The notes beneath the pieces are model-generated. The model had not been told where the DNA came from, searched no databases, and was given only the letters and a program-made list of their open reading frames with translations. From positions 868,001-932,000 of the forward strand of contig JAOSKR010000002.1 of NCBI GenBank assembly GCA_027493545.1: a stretch of 64,000 nt of DNA. The letters run 5' to 3'. Positions within the stretch are counted from its first letter, which is position 1. The number at the start of each line of letters is the position of its first letter. Source of the DNA: Roseovarius sp. (GTDB lineage: Bacteria; Pseudomonadota; Alphaproteobacteria; Rhodobacterales; Rhodobacteraceae). A program made the translations under genes and the position numbers. Shown piece after piece: positions 1 to 10,983 of the stretch.

Positions 1-280
1 GCACCGCCACCTTCAGCCGGATGCGGTGGTTCTGGTACATCGAAAGGAAATGATAGACCACGTCGAAGCGGCGCGGCCGCTCGGGGTAGTCGACGGCGGT
101 GATGTCAATGAGCGTGCTGAAGCGGCAGGTCGGATCGGTCTGGAGAAACTCGACCAGCCCGACGATGTTGCTCAGCGCCGCCTCGACGGTCAATTCGCCG
201 GTGGCCACGTGCCAGTCCACTACGCTGTCGGACCGCCTGGCGGCGATATGTTCGCCCAGTTCGTGCAAGGCTTCTGTCAT
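1..280 (-). CDS. nuoC: NADH-quinone oxidoreductase subunit C, N-terminal part
   Basis: The gene runs off the left edge, so only the first 93 codons are visible. NuoC belongs to the peripheral (hydrophilic) arm of respiratory complex I. The translated start reads [16 protein letters not shown], followed by a stretch with [18 protein letters not shown] and [18 protein letters not shown], which is characteristic of the NuoC/30-kDa family. The ATG overlaps the nuoB stop codon as ATGA, so translation is probably coupled. Gene order A-B-C on the minus strand is the usual nuo operon order. Confidence 0.93.
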   Translation of the reverse strand, partial: MTEALHELGEHIAARRSDSVVDWHVATGELTVEAALSNIVGLVEFLQTDPTCRFSTLIDITAVDYPERPRRFDVVYHFLSMYQNHRIRLKVAV

Positions 281-810
281 CTCACGATCGTCCCTGTGCG
301 TCGAATCTTGCGCTGCAGCGTCATGATCCCGTAAACCAGCGCCTCGGCCGTGGGCGGACAGCCGGGCACGTAGACGTCGACCGGCACGATGCGGTCGCAG
401 CCGCGTACCACCGAATAGCTGTAATGGTAATAGCCCCCGCCATTGGCGCACGACCCCATCGAGATCACGTAGCGCGGTTCGGGCATCTGGTCGTAGACCT
501 TGCGCAGCGCCGGCGCCATCTTGTTGGTCAGCGTGCCGGCCACGATCATCAGGTCCGACTGGCGCGGGCTGGCGCGCGGCGCGGTGCCGAAGCGTTCGAG
601 ATCGTAGCGCGGCATCGACGCCTGCATCATCTCGACCGCGCAGCACGCCAGGCCGAAGGTCATCCAGTGCAGCGAACCGGTGCGCGCCCAGTTGACGATG
701 TCCTCGACCGAGGTGACGAGAAATCCCTTGTCCTGCAGCTCGCGGTTCAACTCCTGCGTGGCGACCTCGCGGTCGGCCCCGGCGGTGTTGATGCCTGCAC
801 TCACTCCCAT
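277..810 (-). CDS. nuoB: NADH-quinone oxidoreductase subunit B
   Basis: A 177-residue protein of the complex I peripheral arm that carries cluster N2, the last iron-sulfur cluster before quinone. The N2 ligands are visible as an adjacent CC pair in [11 protein letters not shown], a cysteine in [12 protein letters not shown] and one in [11 protein letters not shown]. The ATG at 810 ([11 protein letters not shown]) is preferred to an in-frame ATG at 831 because it lies inside the nuoA 3' end and gives the normal family N-terminus. It overlaps nuoA by 10 bases and nuoC by 4. Confidence 0.95.
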   Translation of the reverse strand: MGVSAGINTAGADREVATQELNRELQDKGFLVTSVEDIVNWARTGSLHWMTFGLACCAVEMMQASMPRYDLERFGTAPRASPRQSDLMIVAGTLTNKMAPALRKVYDQMPEPRYVISMGSCANGGGYYHYSYSVVRGCDRIVPVDVYVPGCPPTAEALVYGIMTLQRKIRRTGTIVR

Positions 811-1166
811 GTCATCGCCCCCTTCTTCCATTCATAGGCGAACCCGATGGTCAGCACGCCGAGGAACACCATCATCGACCAGAACGCGGTCATCGAGAGG
901 TCCTTGAACGCCACCGCCCACGGAAACAGCATCGCGATTTCCAGGTCGAAAATGATGAACAGGATCGACACCAGGTAGAAGCGCACGTCGAATTTCATCC
1001 GCGCGTCGTCGAAGGCGTTGAAGCCGCACTCGTAGGCGCTGACCTTTTCGGGGTCGGGGTTGCGCACGGCGAGGACGACGGCGGCGAGGATGAGCACGAC
1101 CCCCAGCCCGATGGCGACCGCCAGCAGGACCAGGACGGGCAGGTATTCCCTCAGCATCTCTTCCAC
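801..1166 (-). CDS. nuoA: NADH-quinone oxidoreductase subunit A (GTG start)
   Basis: A 121-residue membrane subunit of complex I with three predicted helices ([20 protein letters not shown] near the start, [20 protein letters not shown], and [16 protein letters not shown]) and the conserved [16 protein letters not shown] loop whose cysteine lies near the quinone site. I choose the GTG at 1166 ([10 protein letters not shown]) over the ATG at 1157: an AGGAG lies about 7 bases upstream of the GTG, and homologues as I remember them begin with the equivalent of MEE-LREYLP. First gene of the nuo operon here. Confidence 0.93.
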   Translation of the reverse strand: MEEMLREYLPVLVLLAVAIGLGVVLILAAVVLAVRNPDPEKVSAYECGFNAFDDARMKFDVRFYLVSILFIIFDLEIAMLFPWAVAFKDLSMTAFWSMMVFLGVLTIGFAYEWKKGAMTWE

Positions 1167-1227
1167 GAGGTGGCTCCTTTCATGCCCGCGCGGACGCGGC
1201 ATCAAGACGGCTGCTATGACTGATGCG

Positions 1228-1256
1228 GGTTTACCCGTGCCCCTGCACGGGGTCAA
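1228..1256 (-). promoter_or_regulatory. Candidate nuo operon promoter with spacer palindrome
   Basis: On the minus strand TTGACC (1256-1251) is followed after exactly 17 bases by TAAACC (1233-1228), a fair sigma-70-type pair, about 62 bases before the nuoA start. The spacer is almost wholly a perfect inverted repeat, CCCGTGC-AGGG-GCACGGG (1251-1234), well placed to be a repressor site. No transcription start is known; this is inference from sequence. Confidence 0.45.
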
Positions 1257-1394
1257 CCGAAGCCGCGCATTTTCGCGCTGGCGCCGGCACACCGCGCGGG
1301 CCGGCGAAAACCCCTGAAATCGGGGCATTCGGGCGGACCGGCCGGGATGCGACGCCCCGCGATCCGGCCCGGCGATAATGCCGCAGGCCTGGGT

Positions 1395-2180
1395 TCAGTC
1401 CGCCATCCAGCCGGGCTTGCGGCGCGCGAAAAACGCCGCGACGCCCTCCCGCGCCTCGTCGCCGGCCCAGGTTTCGGCCAGCGCGGCGACGGTATCGGCG
1501 ATGGTGTCGTCGTCGATCTTCGGGCCCAGCGCCCGCAGAAGCGCCTTGGCGCGCGCCACCGCGCCCGGCGCGCAGGCGAGATAGGGCGCGACCTCGGCCT
1601 CGATTGCCGCGTTGAGGTCGCCCGCCGGGACCGCCCGCGCCAAAAGCCCCAGCGCCACCGCCTCCTGGGCGCCGAACGGGCGGCCCGACATGAACACCCG
1701 TCGCGCCCGCGCCTCGCCCATGCGGGCGCAGACATAGGGGCCGATGGTGGCGGGGATGAGGCCCAGCCGGGTTTCGGTCAGCGCCATTCGCACCGAATCC
1801 GCCCCGATGGCCACGTCGCAGACGGCGAGCATTCCCACCCCGCCGCCAAAGGCGTTGCCGTGTACCCGGCCGACCAGCGGCTTCGGCAGGGTGTTGAGCG
1901 CCTGCAGCATCCGCGCGAGCTTGCCCGCCTCGGCGGCGCGCGCGTCAGGCGCGGCGTCGAACTGCTCGCGCATCCAGCCAAGGTCGCCGCCGGCGCAGAA
2001 GCTCTTGCCGCGCGCCGCCAGGATCACCGCGCGCACGGCACTGTCAGAGCCAAGCGTCCGGGCCGCATCGTGCAGCTCGGCGATCATCACCGCCGAGAGC
2101 GCGTTGTGCTTTTCCGCCCGGTCGAGCCAGAGTGTCGCCACCCCCCACGCGTCGGTCTCGATGCTCACTGTCTCGTACAT
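1395..2180 (-). CDS. liuC: Enoyl-CoA hydratase/isomerase family protein (probable methylglutaconyl-CoA hydratase)
   Basis: A 261-residue crotonase-fold protein. The oxyanion-hole segments are visible in RGKSFCAGGDLGWM and in GNAFGGGVGMLAVCD, and the C-terminus has the usual helical cap (FFARRKPGWMAD). It is the last gene of a minus-strand leucine degradation operon, 17 bases behind HMG-CoA lyase. That context makes hydration of 3-methylglutaconyl-CoA to HMG-CoA the likely reaction; crotonase substrate specificity cannot be read from sequence alone. Intact, no frameshift. Confidence 0.85.
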   Translation of the reverse strand: MYETVSIETDAWGVATLWLDRAEKHNALSAVMIAELHDAARTLGSDSAVRAVILAARGKSFCAGGDLGWMREQFDAAPDARAAEAGKLARMLQALNTLPKPLVGRVHGNAFGGGVGMLAVCDVAIGADSVRMALTETRLGLIPATIGPYVCARMGEARARRVFMSGRPFGAQEAVALGLLARAVPAGDLNAAIEAEVAPYLACAPGAVARAKALLRALGPKIDDDTIADTVAALAETWAGDEAREGVAAFFARRKPGWMAD

Positions 2181-2197
2181 CTCCCCAGCCCCTTCTT

Positions 2198-3052
2198 TCA
2201 GCCCCGCATCGCCCGCGCCATCTCCGCCGCCGCCCGGTCCAGAACCGTGCGGTCGAGCCCGGTCTCGAACCCCAGCGCCGTCAGCCGGTCGTGCACCGCC
2301 TCGGTGGCGACGTTGCCGGCCGCGCCCGGCGCGAAAGGACAGCCGCCCAGGCCGCCCACGGCGGCGTCAAAAACCCTCAGCCCGCGTTCGAGCGACACCT
2401 CGATATTGTCGAGCGCGCGGCCCGCGGTGTCGTGGTAGTGCCCGGCCAGTCGCTCGGGCGGCACCACATCGCAGACCGCCGCCAGCATGGCGTCGATGCG
2501 CTCGGGCGTGCCCTGCCCGATGGTGTCGCCGAGGCTGATCTCGTAGCAGCCCATTTGATAGAGGCTTTGCGCGATCGCCGCCGCCGCCTCAGGCGCCACC
2601 GGCCCGTCATAGGGGCAATCCGTCACGCAGGAGACATAGCCCCTCACCGGCAGCCCCGCCGCGCGCGCCGCCTCGGCCACCGGGGCGAAGCGCTCGAGGC
2701 TCTCACTGATGCTGGCGTTGATGTTGGCGCGCGAAAACCCCTCCGAGGCCGAGCCGAAGATCGCCACCTCGTCGGCGCGCGCGGCAAGCGCCGCCTCAAA
2801 CCCGCGCATGTTCGGCGTCAGCGCCGCGTAGCGCACTCCGGGCGCGCGATTGATGCCGGCCAGCACGGCCGCCGAATCGGCCATCTGCGGCACCCATTTC
2901 GGGCTGACGAAGCTCGCCACCTCGATGCGCCGGAACCCCGCGCCGCTGAGCGCGTCGACAAGCGCGATCTTTTCGGCCGTCGGGATGGGGCGGGCTTCGT
3001 TCTGCAACCCGTCGCGGGGGCCGACCTCGAAGATCTCGACCCGTTCAGCCAT
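2198..3052 (-). CDS. mvaB: Hydroxymethylglutaryl-CoA lyase
   Basis: A 284-residue TIM-barrel enzyme of the HMGL-like family that cleaves HMG-CoA to acetyl-CoA and acetoacetate, the last step of leucine breakdown. The N-terminal motif VGPRDGLQNEARPIPT, the metal-binding segment AGHYHDTAGRALDNIE and the catalytic-loop GGLGGCPFAPGAAGNVATE are all present. Start chosen at MAERVEIFEVGPRDG; longer in-frame starts would run far into the GST gene. It overlaps the GST stop by 8 bases. Length is normal for bacterial HMG-CoA lyase. Confidence 0.94.
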   Translation of the reverse strand: MAERVEIFEVGPRDGLQNEARPIPTAEKIALVDALSGAGFRRIEVASFVSPKWVPQMADSAAVLAGINRAPGVRYAALTPNMRGFEAALAARADEVAIFGSASEGFSRANINASISESLERFAPVAEAARAAGLPVRGYVSCVTDCPYDGPVAPEAAAAIAQSLYQMGCYEISLGDTIGQGTPERIDAMLAAVCDVVPPERLAGHYHDTAGRALDNIEVSLERGLRVFDAAVGGLGGCPFAPGAAGNVATEAVHDRLTALGFETGLDRTVLDRAAAEMARAMRG

Positions 3053-3709
3053 CCCAGGCCTCGTAGAAATTGCGCCTGTAGATGCGCCCGCTTTCGGGTC
3101 CCGGCAGCGACGCCTGAAAGGCGGGCCGCTCGGTGATGCGGGCATACCACGCCTCGAGTTCGGGAAAGCCGTCGGTGCGCGCGAAATGCCGCGCCATGTA
3201 GACCGCCTGGCCCACGCAGATGTCGCAGGCCGAAAAGCCGCTCGTCAGCAGGTGATCGCGGTTTTCCACCGGGGTCGAAAGCCGCGCCTCGATGGCCTCA
3301 TAGCATTTCCCGAGCCGCGCCGCCTCGAGCCGCATCACGACGGGGCTGCGCATCGCGTCGTCGTAAAGCGCGATGTGCTGCTGGGTGAGGCTTGCGACAT
3401 GCTGGCTGATCGTCTCGGCGAAATGCACCCAGACAAGCCAGGCCATGCGGTCCATGTCGCCGGGCAGCCGCCCCAGGCCGGCGTCGGGAAAACGTTCGCA
3501 GAGATATTCCACCATCGCGCCCGATTCGAACATCCGTTCGCCCTCGATCTCGAGCGCCGGCACCCGGCCCGCCGGCGAGAGCGACAGGAACTCCGGCCGC
3601 CTCAGCGACTTGTCAAAGGGATGCTCGCGCATCCGGAACTCGACCCCCAGCTCGTGCAGGAGCCACAGCACCCGCATCGAGCGCGATTGCGGGACGTGGT
3701 GCAGGACAA

Positions 3710-3713
<4 letters not shown>
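3045..3713 (-). CDS. Glutathione S-transferase family protein
   Basis: A 222-residue protein with a thioredoxin-like N-terminal domain (MIVLHHVPQSRSMRVLWLL), the cis-proline glutathione-site segment GRVPALEIEGERMFESGAM around residues 50-70, and an all-helical C-terminal domain. It lies between the methylcrotonyl-CoA carboxylase biotin subunit (overlap ATGA at 3710-3713) and HMG-CoA lyase (8-base overlap), so it is translated as part of the leucine operon. Its substrate is unknown; a role in detoxifying reactive enoyl-CoA intermediates would fit the place but is inference. Confidence 0.87.
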
Positions 3714-5670
<1,957 letters not shown>

Positions 5671-5712
5671 GGGCGCTCTCCCCGATGTCGGGCGCTGGCC
5701 GGGCGCTGCGGA

Positions 5713-5762
5713 GCGAGGGGCCAGCCCCTCGCGCTCCCCGGGATATTTGCAAACAGAAGAAG
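5713..5762. repeat. Intergenic hairpin plus dispersed GATATTTGC motif
   Basis: Between the two carboxylase genes lies a perfect 9-bp hairpin, GCGAGGGGC-CA-GCCCCTCGC (5713-5732), followed by GATATTTGCAAACAGAAGAA (5742-5761). A similar second part recurs at 10721-10740 (minus) and 35399-35420 (plus). On the minus strand the hairpin lies between the liuB stop and the liuD start, so it could also affect transcript stability inside the operon. Confidence 0.55.
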
Positions 5763-5784
5763 CAGGGGCACGGTCATCAATGCC

Positions 5785-7388
5785 TCACATCCGGAAGACG
5801 CCGAACCGCGTCTCCTCGATGGGCGCGTTGAGCGCCGCGCGCAGGCTCAGCGCCAGCACCTCGCGGCTCTTGCGCGGGTCGATGATGCCGTCGTCCCAGA
5901 GCCGCGCCGAGGCGTAGAGCGGGTGGCTCTGGCGCTCGAACATCTCGATGGTGGGGCGCTTGAATTCGGCCTCCTCCTCGGCTGACCAGGTGCCGCCGTT
6001 GCGCTCGATGGCGTCGCGCCGGACCGTGGCGAGCACGCCCGCCGCCTGCTCGCCCCCATCACCGAGATCCGCGAATTCGGCCAGCTCCACATGAAGCGCG
6101 GGCTGTAAGCCCTGCCGGACATTCCATAATTTCCCGCGCCGAACGAGCCGCCGACGAGCATGGTGATCTTGGGAACATTGGTGCTGGCGACCGCCGTCAC
6201 CATCTTGGCGCCGTGCCGGGCGATGCCTTCGTTCTCGTATTTGCGCCCGACCATGAAGCCGGTGACGTTCTGAACGAAGACGAGCGGCACCTTGCGCTGA
6301 CTGCAGAGTTCGATGAAATGCGCGCCCTTCTGGGCCGATTCGGAAAAGAGCACGCCATTGTTGGCAATGATGCCCACCGGGCAGCCCATGACATGGGCAA
6401 AGCCGCAGACCAGCGTCTCGCCGAAGCGCGCCTTGAACTCGTCGAAACGCGAGCCGTCGACCACCCGCGCCAGCACCTCGCGGATGTCGTAGGGCGTGCG
6501 CAGATCGGGCGGCACCACGCCGAGGATTTCCTCGGGATCGCAGGCCGGCGGCTCCGGGGTCTGCCAGACCACGGTCTCGGGCGGGCGGCGGTTGAGCCCC
6601 GCGACCGCGCGGCGCGCCAGCGCCAGCGCGTGGGCGTCGTCCTCGGCCAGGTAGTCGGCGACGCCGGACAGGCGCGTGTGCACGTCGCCGCCGCCCAGAT
6701 CCTCGGCGCTCACCACCTCGCCGGTGGCGGCCTTGACCAGCGGCGGGCCGCCCAGAAAGATGGTGCCCTGCTCGCGCACGATGATCGCCACGTCCGCCAT
6801 CGCCGGCACATAGGCGCCGCCGGCGGTGCACGAGCCCATGACCACGGCGATCTGGGGGATGCCGGCGGCGCTCATCCGCGCCTCGTTGTAGAAGATGCGC
6901 CCGAAATGGTCACGGTCGGGAAAGACCTCGTCCTGCTCGGGCAGGTTGGCGCCGCCCGAATCGACCAGATAGACGCAGGGCAGCCGGCATTCGGCGGCGA
7001 TCTCCTGCGCGCGCAGGTGCTTTTTCACCGTCATCGGGAAATAGCTGCCGCCCTTCACCGTGGCGTCGTTGCACACCACCATGCAGTCGAGCCCGTGGAT
7101 GCGGCCGATACCGGCGACGATGCCGGCGGCGGGCGCCGCGCCCTCGTACATCCCGTGCGCGGCGGTGGCGCCGATTTCCAGAAACGGGCTGCCGGGGTCG
7201 AGCAGGTTGGCGACGCGCTCGCGCGGGGGCATCTTGCCGCGCTCGCGCTGGCGGTCGCGGGCGGCCTTGCCACCGCCCCGGGCCGCAGCCTGCGCCGCCT
7301 CGGTGGCCACGGCAAGGGCGGCGAGGTGGCCCTCGCGATTGGCCCGGAACATCTCCGTTCCCGGTCTGAGCTTCGATTGCAGCTTCAT
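5785..7388 (-). CDS. liuB: Methylcrotonyl-CoA carboxylase, carboxyltransferase subunit (one frameshift)
   Basis: Intended product about 534 residues of the acyl-CoA carboxylase beta family: it transfers CO2 from carboxybiotin to 3-methylcrotonyl-CoA. Recognisable parts are [40 protein letters not shown] and the C-terminal-half loop [20 protein letters not shown]. The frame breaks near 6055 inside a G run (ISVMGG then GEQAAGVLA); restoring one G gives the normal C-terminus, which ends ETRFGVFRM. Start ATG overlaps the stop of the acyl-CoA synthetase gene by 4 bases. Confidence 0.92.
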
Positions 7389-8941
7389 CGGTCCTCCCCG
7401 GTCCCGGCGGCGGCGCGGGCCTTCAGATCCTTGCGGATGACCTTGCCGGTCACCGTCATCGGCAATTCGTCGAGAAAGGCGATTTCCCTTGGATAGGAAT
7501 AGCTTGCCAGACGTTCTTTCACGTAATTCTGCAGCTCGTCGGCCAGCGCCTCGCTGGCCTCGTGGCCGTCTTTCAGCACCACATAGGCCATGACGATCTC
7601 GGTGCGCAGCGGATCGGGCTTGCCGACCACGCCCACCGTGGCCACCGCCGCGTGGGTGAGCAGGCAGTCCTCGATCTCGGCCGGGCCGATGCGGTAGCCG
7701 GCCGAGGTGATCACGTCGTCCTCGCGCCCCAGAAACCTGATGAAGCCGTCCTCGATCACCCCGCGATCGCCGGTGAGCATCCAGTCGCCGAGAAACTTCT
7801 CGGCCGTCTGTCCGGGGCGGTTCCAGTATTCGAGCATCATCGCCGCAGAACCCCGGCGGATGGCGATGTCGCCCTCGCCGGTCACCCGCTGGCCGGCCTC
7901 GTTGATCACCGCGACGTCATGGCCCGGCACCGCGCGGCCGATGGCACCCGGGCGCGGCTCGAAGAGCGCGGCGCAGGAGGAGACGACCATGTTGCACTCG
8001 GTCTGGCCGTAGAACTCGTTGATGGTCAGGCCAAAGGCCCGCCGTCCCCAGTCGAGCATCTCGGCGCCGAGCGGCTCGCCGCCGCTGGCCACCGTCCTGA
8101 GCCCCGGCAGCGCCACGTCTCCGGCCTTCAGCATCCGCAGAGCCGTGGGCGGGAAAAATATATTTTGGACAGAGGCTTGTCGAACGACCCTCATGCATTC
8201 CTCGGGGGTGAACTTGGGCAATCGCGCCGCCACCACCGGCACCCCCAGCGCCAGTCCGGGCATGGCGACGTCGAAAAGCCCGCCGATCCACGCCCAGTCG
8301 GCCGGCGTCCACAGGCAATCGCCCGGCTGACCGAGGAAATCGTGGCTCATCTCGACCCCCGGCAGGTGCCCGGTCAGCACCCGGTGGGCATGAAGCGCGC
8401 CCTTGGGGCTGCCGGTGGTGCCGGAGGTGTAGATCAGCACCGCCGGGTCGTCGGGGCCGGTCTCGATGGTCTCGAAGACGCCCCCGGGCAGCGTCTCGTG
8501 CTCGGGCACCAGCACCGCGACGCCCTTGAGCGCCGCCACCATGCCGGCGCCGTCCGCATCCGCGACGATGATCCGCGCGCCCGCGTCGTGGACCCGCGAG
8601 ACCAGCGCATCATGCTTGAAGAGCTTGAACAAGGGGATTGAAATCGCGCCGATTTTCCAGATCGCGATATGGGCCGCCGCGCACCACGCGCCCTGCGACC
8701 TGAGCACGCCCACGCGGTCGCCCCGGGTCACACCCCGCGCGACAAGGGCATGCGCCAGGCTGTCGGCCATCTCCCGCAGGCGGCCATAGCCGACCTCGCC
8801 CGCCTCCAGATCGACGATGGCCAGCCGCTCGGGCTCGGCCCCGGCCCATGTATCGCAGACCTGACCCGCCATGTTGAGCCGCGCCGGCAGGTTCCAGCGG
8901 AAGCTATCGTACAACTTATCATATGACGTTTTACTCAGCAT
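7385..8941 (-). CDS. AMP-binding acyl-CoA synthetase of the leucine/isovalerate operon
   Basis: A roughly 518-residue member of the acyl-adenylate-forming superfamily that activates a carboxylic acid with ATP and CoA. The P-loop-like motif [19 protein letters not shown], the adenine site EFYGQTECN, the hinge LTGDRGV and the C-terminal catalytic lysine in [13 protein letters not shown] are present. I start at [19 protein letters not shown] (8941), 10 bases after the stop of the membrane protein upstream; the first ten or so codons are AT-rich like that neighbour, so the native N-terminus may have been replaced. The substrate is probably a short branched acid or acetoacetate; not decidable here. 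Confidence 0.85.
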   Translation of the reverse strand: MLSKTSYDKLYDSFRWNLPARLNMAGQVCDTWAGAEPERLAIVDLEAGEVGYGRLREMADSLAHALVARGVTRGDRVGVLRSQGAWCAAAHIAIWKIGAISIPLFKLFKHDALVSRVHDAGARIIVADADGAGMVAALKGVAVLVPEHETLPGGVFETIETGPDDPAVLIYTSGTTGSPKGALHAHRVLTGHLPGVEMSHDFLGQPGDCLWTPADWAWIGGLFDVAMPGLALGVPVVAARLPKFTPEECMRVVRQASVQNIFFPPTALRMLKAGDVALPGLRTVASGGEPLGAEMLDWGRRAFGLTINEFYGQTECNMVVSSCAALFEPRPGAIGRAVPGHDVAVINEAGQRVTGEGDIAIRRGSAAMMLEYWNRPGQTAEKFLGDWMLTGDRGVIEDGFIRFLGREDDVITSAGYRIGPAEIEDCLLTHAAVATVGVVGKPDPLRTEIVMAYVVLKDGHEASEALADELQNYVKERLASYSYPREIAFLDELPMTVTGKVIRKDLKARAAAGTGEDR

Positions 8942-8951
8942 ATCCGGAGAA

Positions 8952-9461
8952 TCACATCGAAACGCCAAAGGCCGAATACAGATTTGAAAAACCGTAGCCA
9001 ACCGTCAGCAGATAAAGGATAGCGATGCAATGAGGTAACCAGAAGGTCACCCGTATCGCACGCTTATAGTGCTCCTTTTGGTCAACACGAAGTTCTTCTT
9101 CGGAAGCATCTTCAAGATACGCCTTGCGCAGAAATTCATGCCGATCCTCCCAATGTTTTCGCCAAGCATCGACATTAAATGTCCAGTTTATATGAATAAC
9201 GTAGGCGCCAACTATCGAAAGCAGAAGGGCGAACGCGAACGCAAGACTAGCCGCTACTGCATCACTAGTATTTATCGCTACCTCTGACCCGAGGCCAACA
9301 ATTGTAGGAATTGCCAATAGCCCGCCGCCAGAGATTAAAACGGCATTTCGAACTACTATAGTGCCATATTCAAATGCCTTGTTCTCATAATTTGTGATCT
9401 GGGCTTGGAAATAGGCCTGAGCTTTTTCGTACTCTGTTCTGTATGCATCGTAGTCTCTCAC
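8952..9461 (-). CDS. Low-GC three-TM membrane protein of unknown function
   Basis: A 169-residue protein I do not recognise. It begins with GTG ([19 protein letters not shown]) whose last two bases overlap the TGA of isovaleryl-CoA dehydrogenase, so it is probably translated by coupling. It has a charged N-terminal helix (1-32), hydrophobic segments at about 35-57, 66-93 and 137-157, and a charged loop of about 43 residues between the last two ([15 protein letters not shown]). Base composition is near half GC, far below the genes on both sides, with codons such as AAA, ATA and GAT. This suggests acquisition by transfer into an operon that otherwise encodes only catabolic enzymes. The arrangement is loosely like small TM effector proteins of defence islands, but I can assign no family. 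Confidence 0.72.
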   Translation of the reverse strand: MRDYDAYRTEYEKAQAYFQAQITNYENKAFEYGTIVVRNAVLISGGGLLAIPTIVGLGSEVAINTSDAVAASLAFAFALLLSIVGAYVIHINWTFNVDAWRKHWEDRHEFLRKAYLEDASEEELRVDQKEHYKRAIRVTFWLPHCIAILYLLTVGYGFSNLYSAFGVSM

Positions 9462-10621
9462 CCCATCGCCCCCATCAGCTCGCGCCCGACCAGCATCCGC
9501 CGGATTTCCGAGGTGCCGGCACCGATCTCCATGAGCTTCGCGTCGCGAAAGAGCCGCGCCACCGGCGCGTCGGCCAGAAACCCCGCGCCGCCCATCGCCT
9601 GCACCGCCTGATGAGCCTGCTTCATCGCCTCCTCGGAGGAATAGAGACAGCACGCGGCGGCGTCGGCGCGGGTCACCTCGCCCCGGTCGCAGGCGCCGGC
9701 GACGGCATAGACATAGGCGCGCGCCGAATTCATCGCCGTGTACATGTCCGCGATCTTGCCCTGCATCAGCTGGAAATTCCCGATCGGCTGGCCGAACTGG
9801 CGGCGCTCGACCATGTAGGGCATGATCTCGTCGAGACACGCCGCCATGATGCCCAGCCCGATACCGGCGAGCACCACGCGCTCGTAATCCAGCCCCGACA
9901 TCAGCACCCGCACGCCGCGCCCCCTCCTCGCCCAGGACGTTGGCGAAGGGCACCTCGACATCGTCAAAAATCAGCTCGGCGGTGTTCGAGCCGCGCATGC
10001 CGAGCTTGTCGAAATGCGGGCTGGTGGAAAACCCCTTCATGTCCTTCTCGACCAGAAAGGCGGTGATGCCCCTGGCGCCCGCCTCGGGGTCGGTCTTGGC
10101 ATAGACCACCAGGGTGTCGGCATCGGGCCCGTTGGTGATCCAGTACTTGTTGCCGTTGAGGCGATAGTGATCGTTGCGCCGCTCGGCCCCCAGCCGCATC
10201 GACACCACGTCGCTGCCGGCGCCGGCCTCGGACATGGCGAGCGCGCCGACATGCGTCCCCGAGACCAGGCCGGGCAGGTATCGCTGCCTTTGTTCGGGTG
10301 TGCCATTGAGGCGGATCTGGTTGACGCAGAGGTTGGAGTGCGCGCCGTAGCTCAGCGAGACGCTGGCCGAGGCGCGCGCCACCTCCTCGACCGCGACGAC
10401 ATGGGCCAGATAGCCGAGCCCGGCGCCGCCATACTCCTCCCCCACGGTGATGCCCAGCAGGCCCAGCTCGCCCATTTCGGGCCAGAGCGCGGCGGGAAAG
10501 ACGTTGTCGCGGTCGATATCCGCCGCCATCGGCAGAGCCGTTCCTGCGCCCAGCGATGAACCATGTCGCGCAGCGCGTTGACGTCCTCGCCCAGATCGAA
10601 TTTCAGTCCCTTGTCGAACAT
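9458..10621 (-). CDS. liuA: Isovaleryl-CoA dehydrogenase (two frameshifts)
   Basis: Intended product about 387 residues of the acyl-CoA dehydrogenase family, the FAD enzyme that oxidises isovaleryl-CoA to 3-methylcrotonyl-CoA. Family motifs include [36 protein letters not shown], the catalytic-glutamate region [12 protein letters not shown] (the isovaleryl type places it here) and the C-terminal [19 protein letters not shown]. Frame breaks lie near 10545 (after HRWAQERL) and near 9925 (an extra G in [13 protein letters not shown]). Start at [14 protein letters not shown], preceded closely by GGGAG. First enzyme gene of the operon. Confidence 0.92.
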
Positions 10622-10641
10622 CTCCCGGCCCCGGCATTTAT

Positions 10642-10655
10642 TGAACACTCGTTCA
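10642..10655 (-). promoter_or_regulatory. Inverted repeat upstream of the leucine operon, candidate operator
   Basis: TGAAC-ACTC-GTTCA is a perfect 5-bp inverted repeat in an AT-rich patch 21 bases upstream of the isovaleryl-CoA dehydrogenase start, next to TATAAA on the minus strand. The form suits a TetR-type regulator. No regulator gene lies in the window, so this is inference. Confidence 0.4.
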
Positions 10656-10983
10656 TTTATAACTCCCCGCGCGCCCGCCGGTCAATGCCCATGACCGCAA
10701 GGCCCGGAGGCGCCCGATGGCTTCATCTGGCCGCAAATACCTTGGGGGTGGCCACTGCTGTGCCATTGATCCGGGCGGTCTGCGTGCGATCGTCAAGGTC
10801 CGGGCTCAGCGGAGGGCGCGTGTCCACGAGGCCCGCGCGCGGGATCGGCTGCGGCCGGGTGGAGTGTCTTGTGAAAACCCCGCTCATGGATTCTTTCTTG
10901 CGCGGCAATCGCGCTCGGGTCAATGGGCTGGCGGTGACCGGCGGTGCGGTTTTTCCAAGCCGGAACCGGGCTGCGCGCCGCCG
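10656..10983. other. 328-bp intergenic region; one dispersed repeat motif
   Basis: No convincing gene was found between isovaleryl-CoA dehydrogenase and gph; short frames here lack ribosome sites and family sequence. On the minus strand GTATTTGCGGCCAGATGAAG (10740-10721) matches the dispersed motif also seen at 5742-5762 and 35399-35420. Confidence 0.5.

Noticed and set aside
8952..9461. Assignment of the low-GC protein to the SLATT family of defence-associated TM effectors.
   Set aside because: It appears to have a third hydrophobic segment at the C-terminus and no SMODS, SLOG or nucleotidyltransferase gene beside it. Resemblance is too weak for a call.
8952..10637. A single frame joining isovaleryl-CoA dehydrogenase sequence with the three-TM protein.
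   Set aside because: It arises from an extra G near 9925. The dehydrogenase ends normally at 9458 in its true frame, and the membrane protein has its own GTG start.
10723..10923. 66-codon frame between isovaleryl-CoA dehydrogenase and gph.
   Set aside because: Arg/Pro/Thr-rich, no ribosome site, includes a dispersed repeat motif; probably noncoding.
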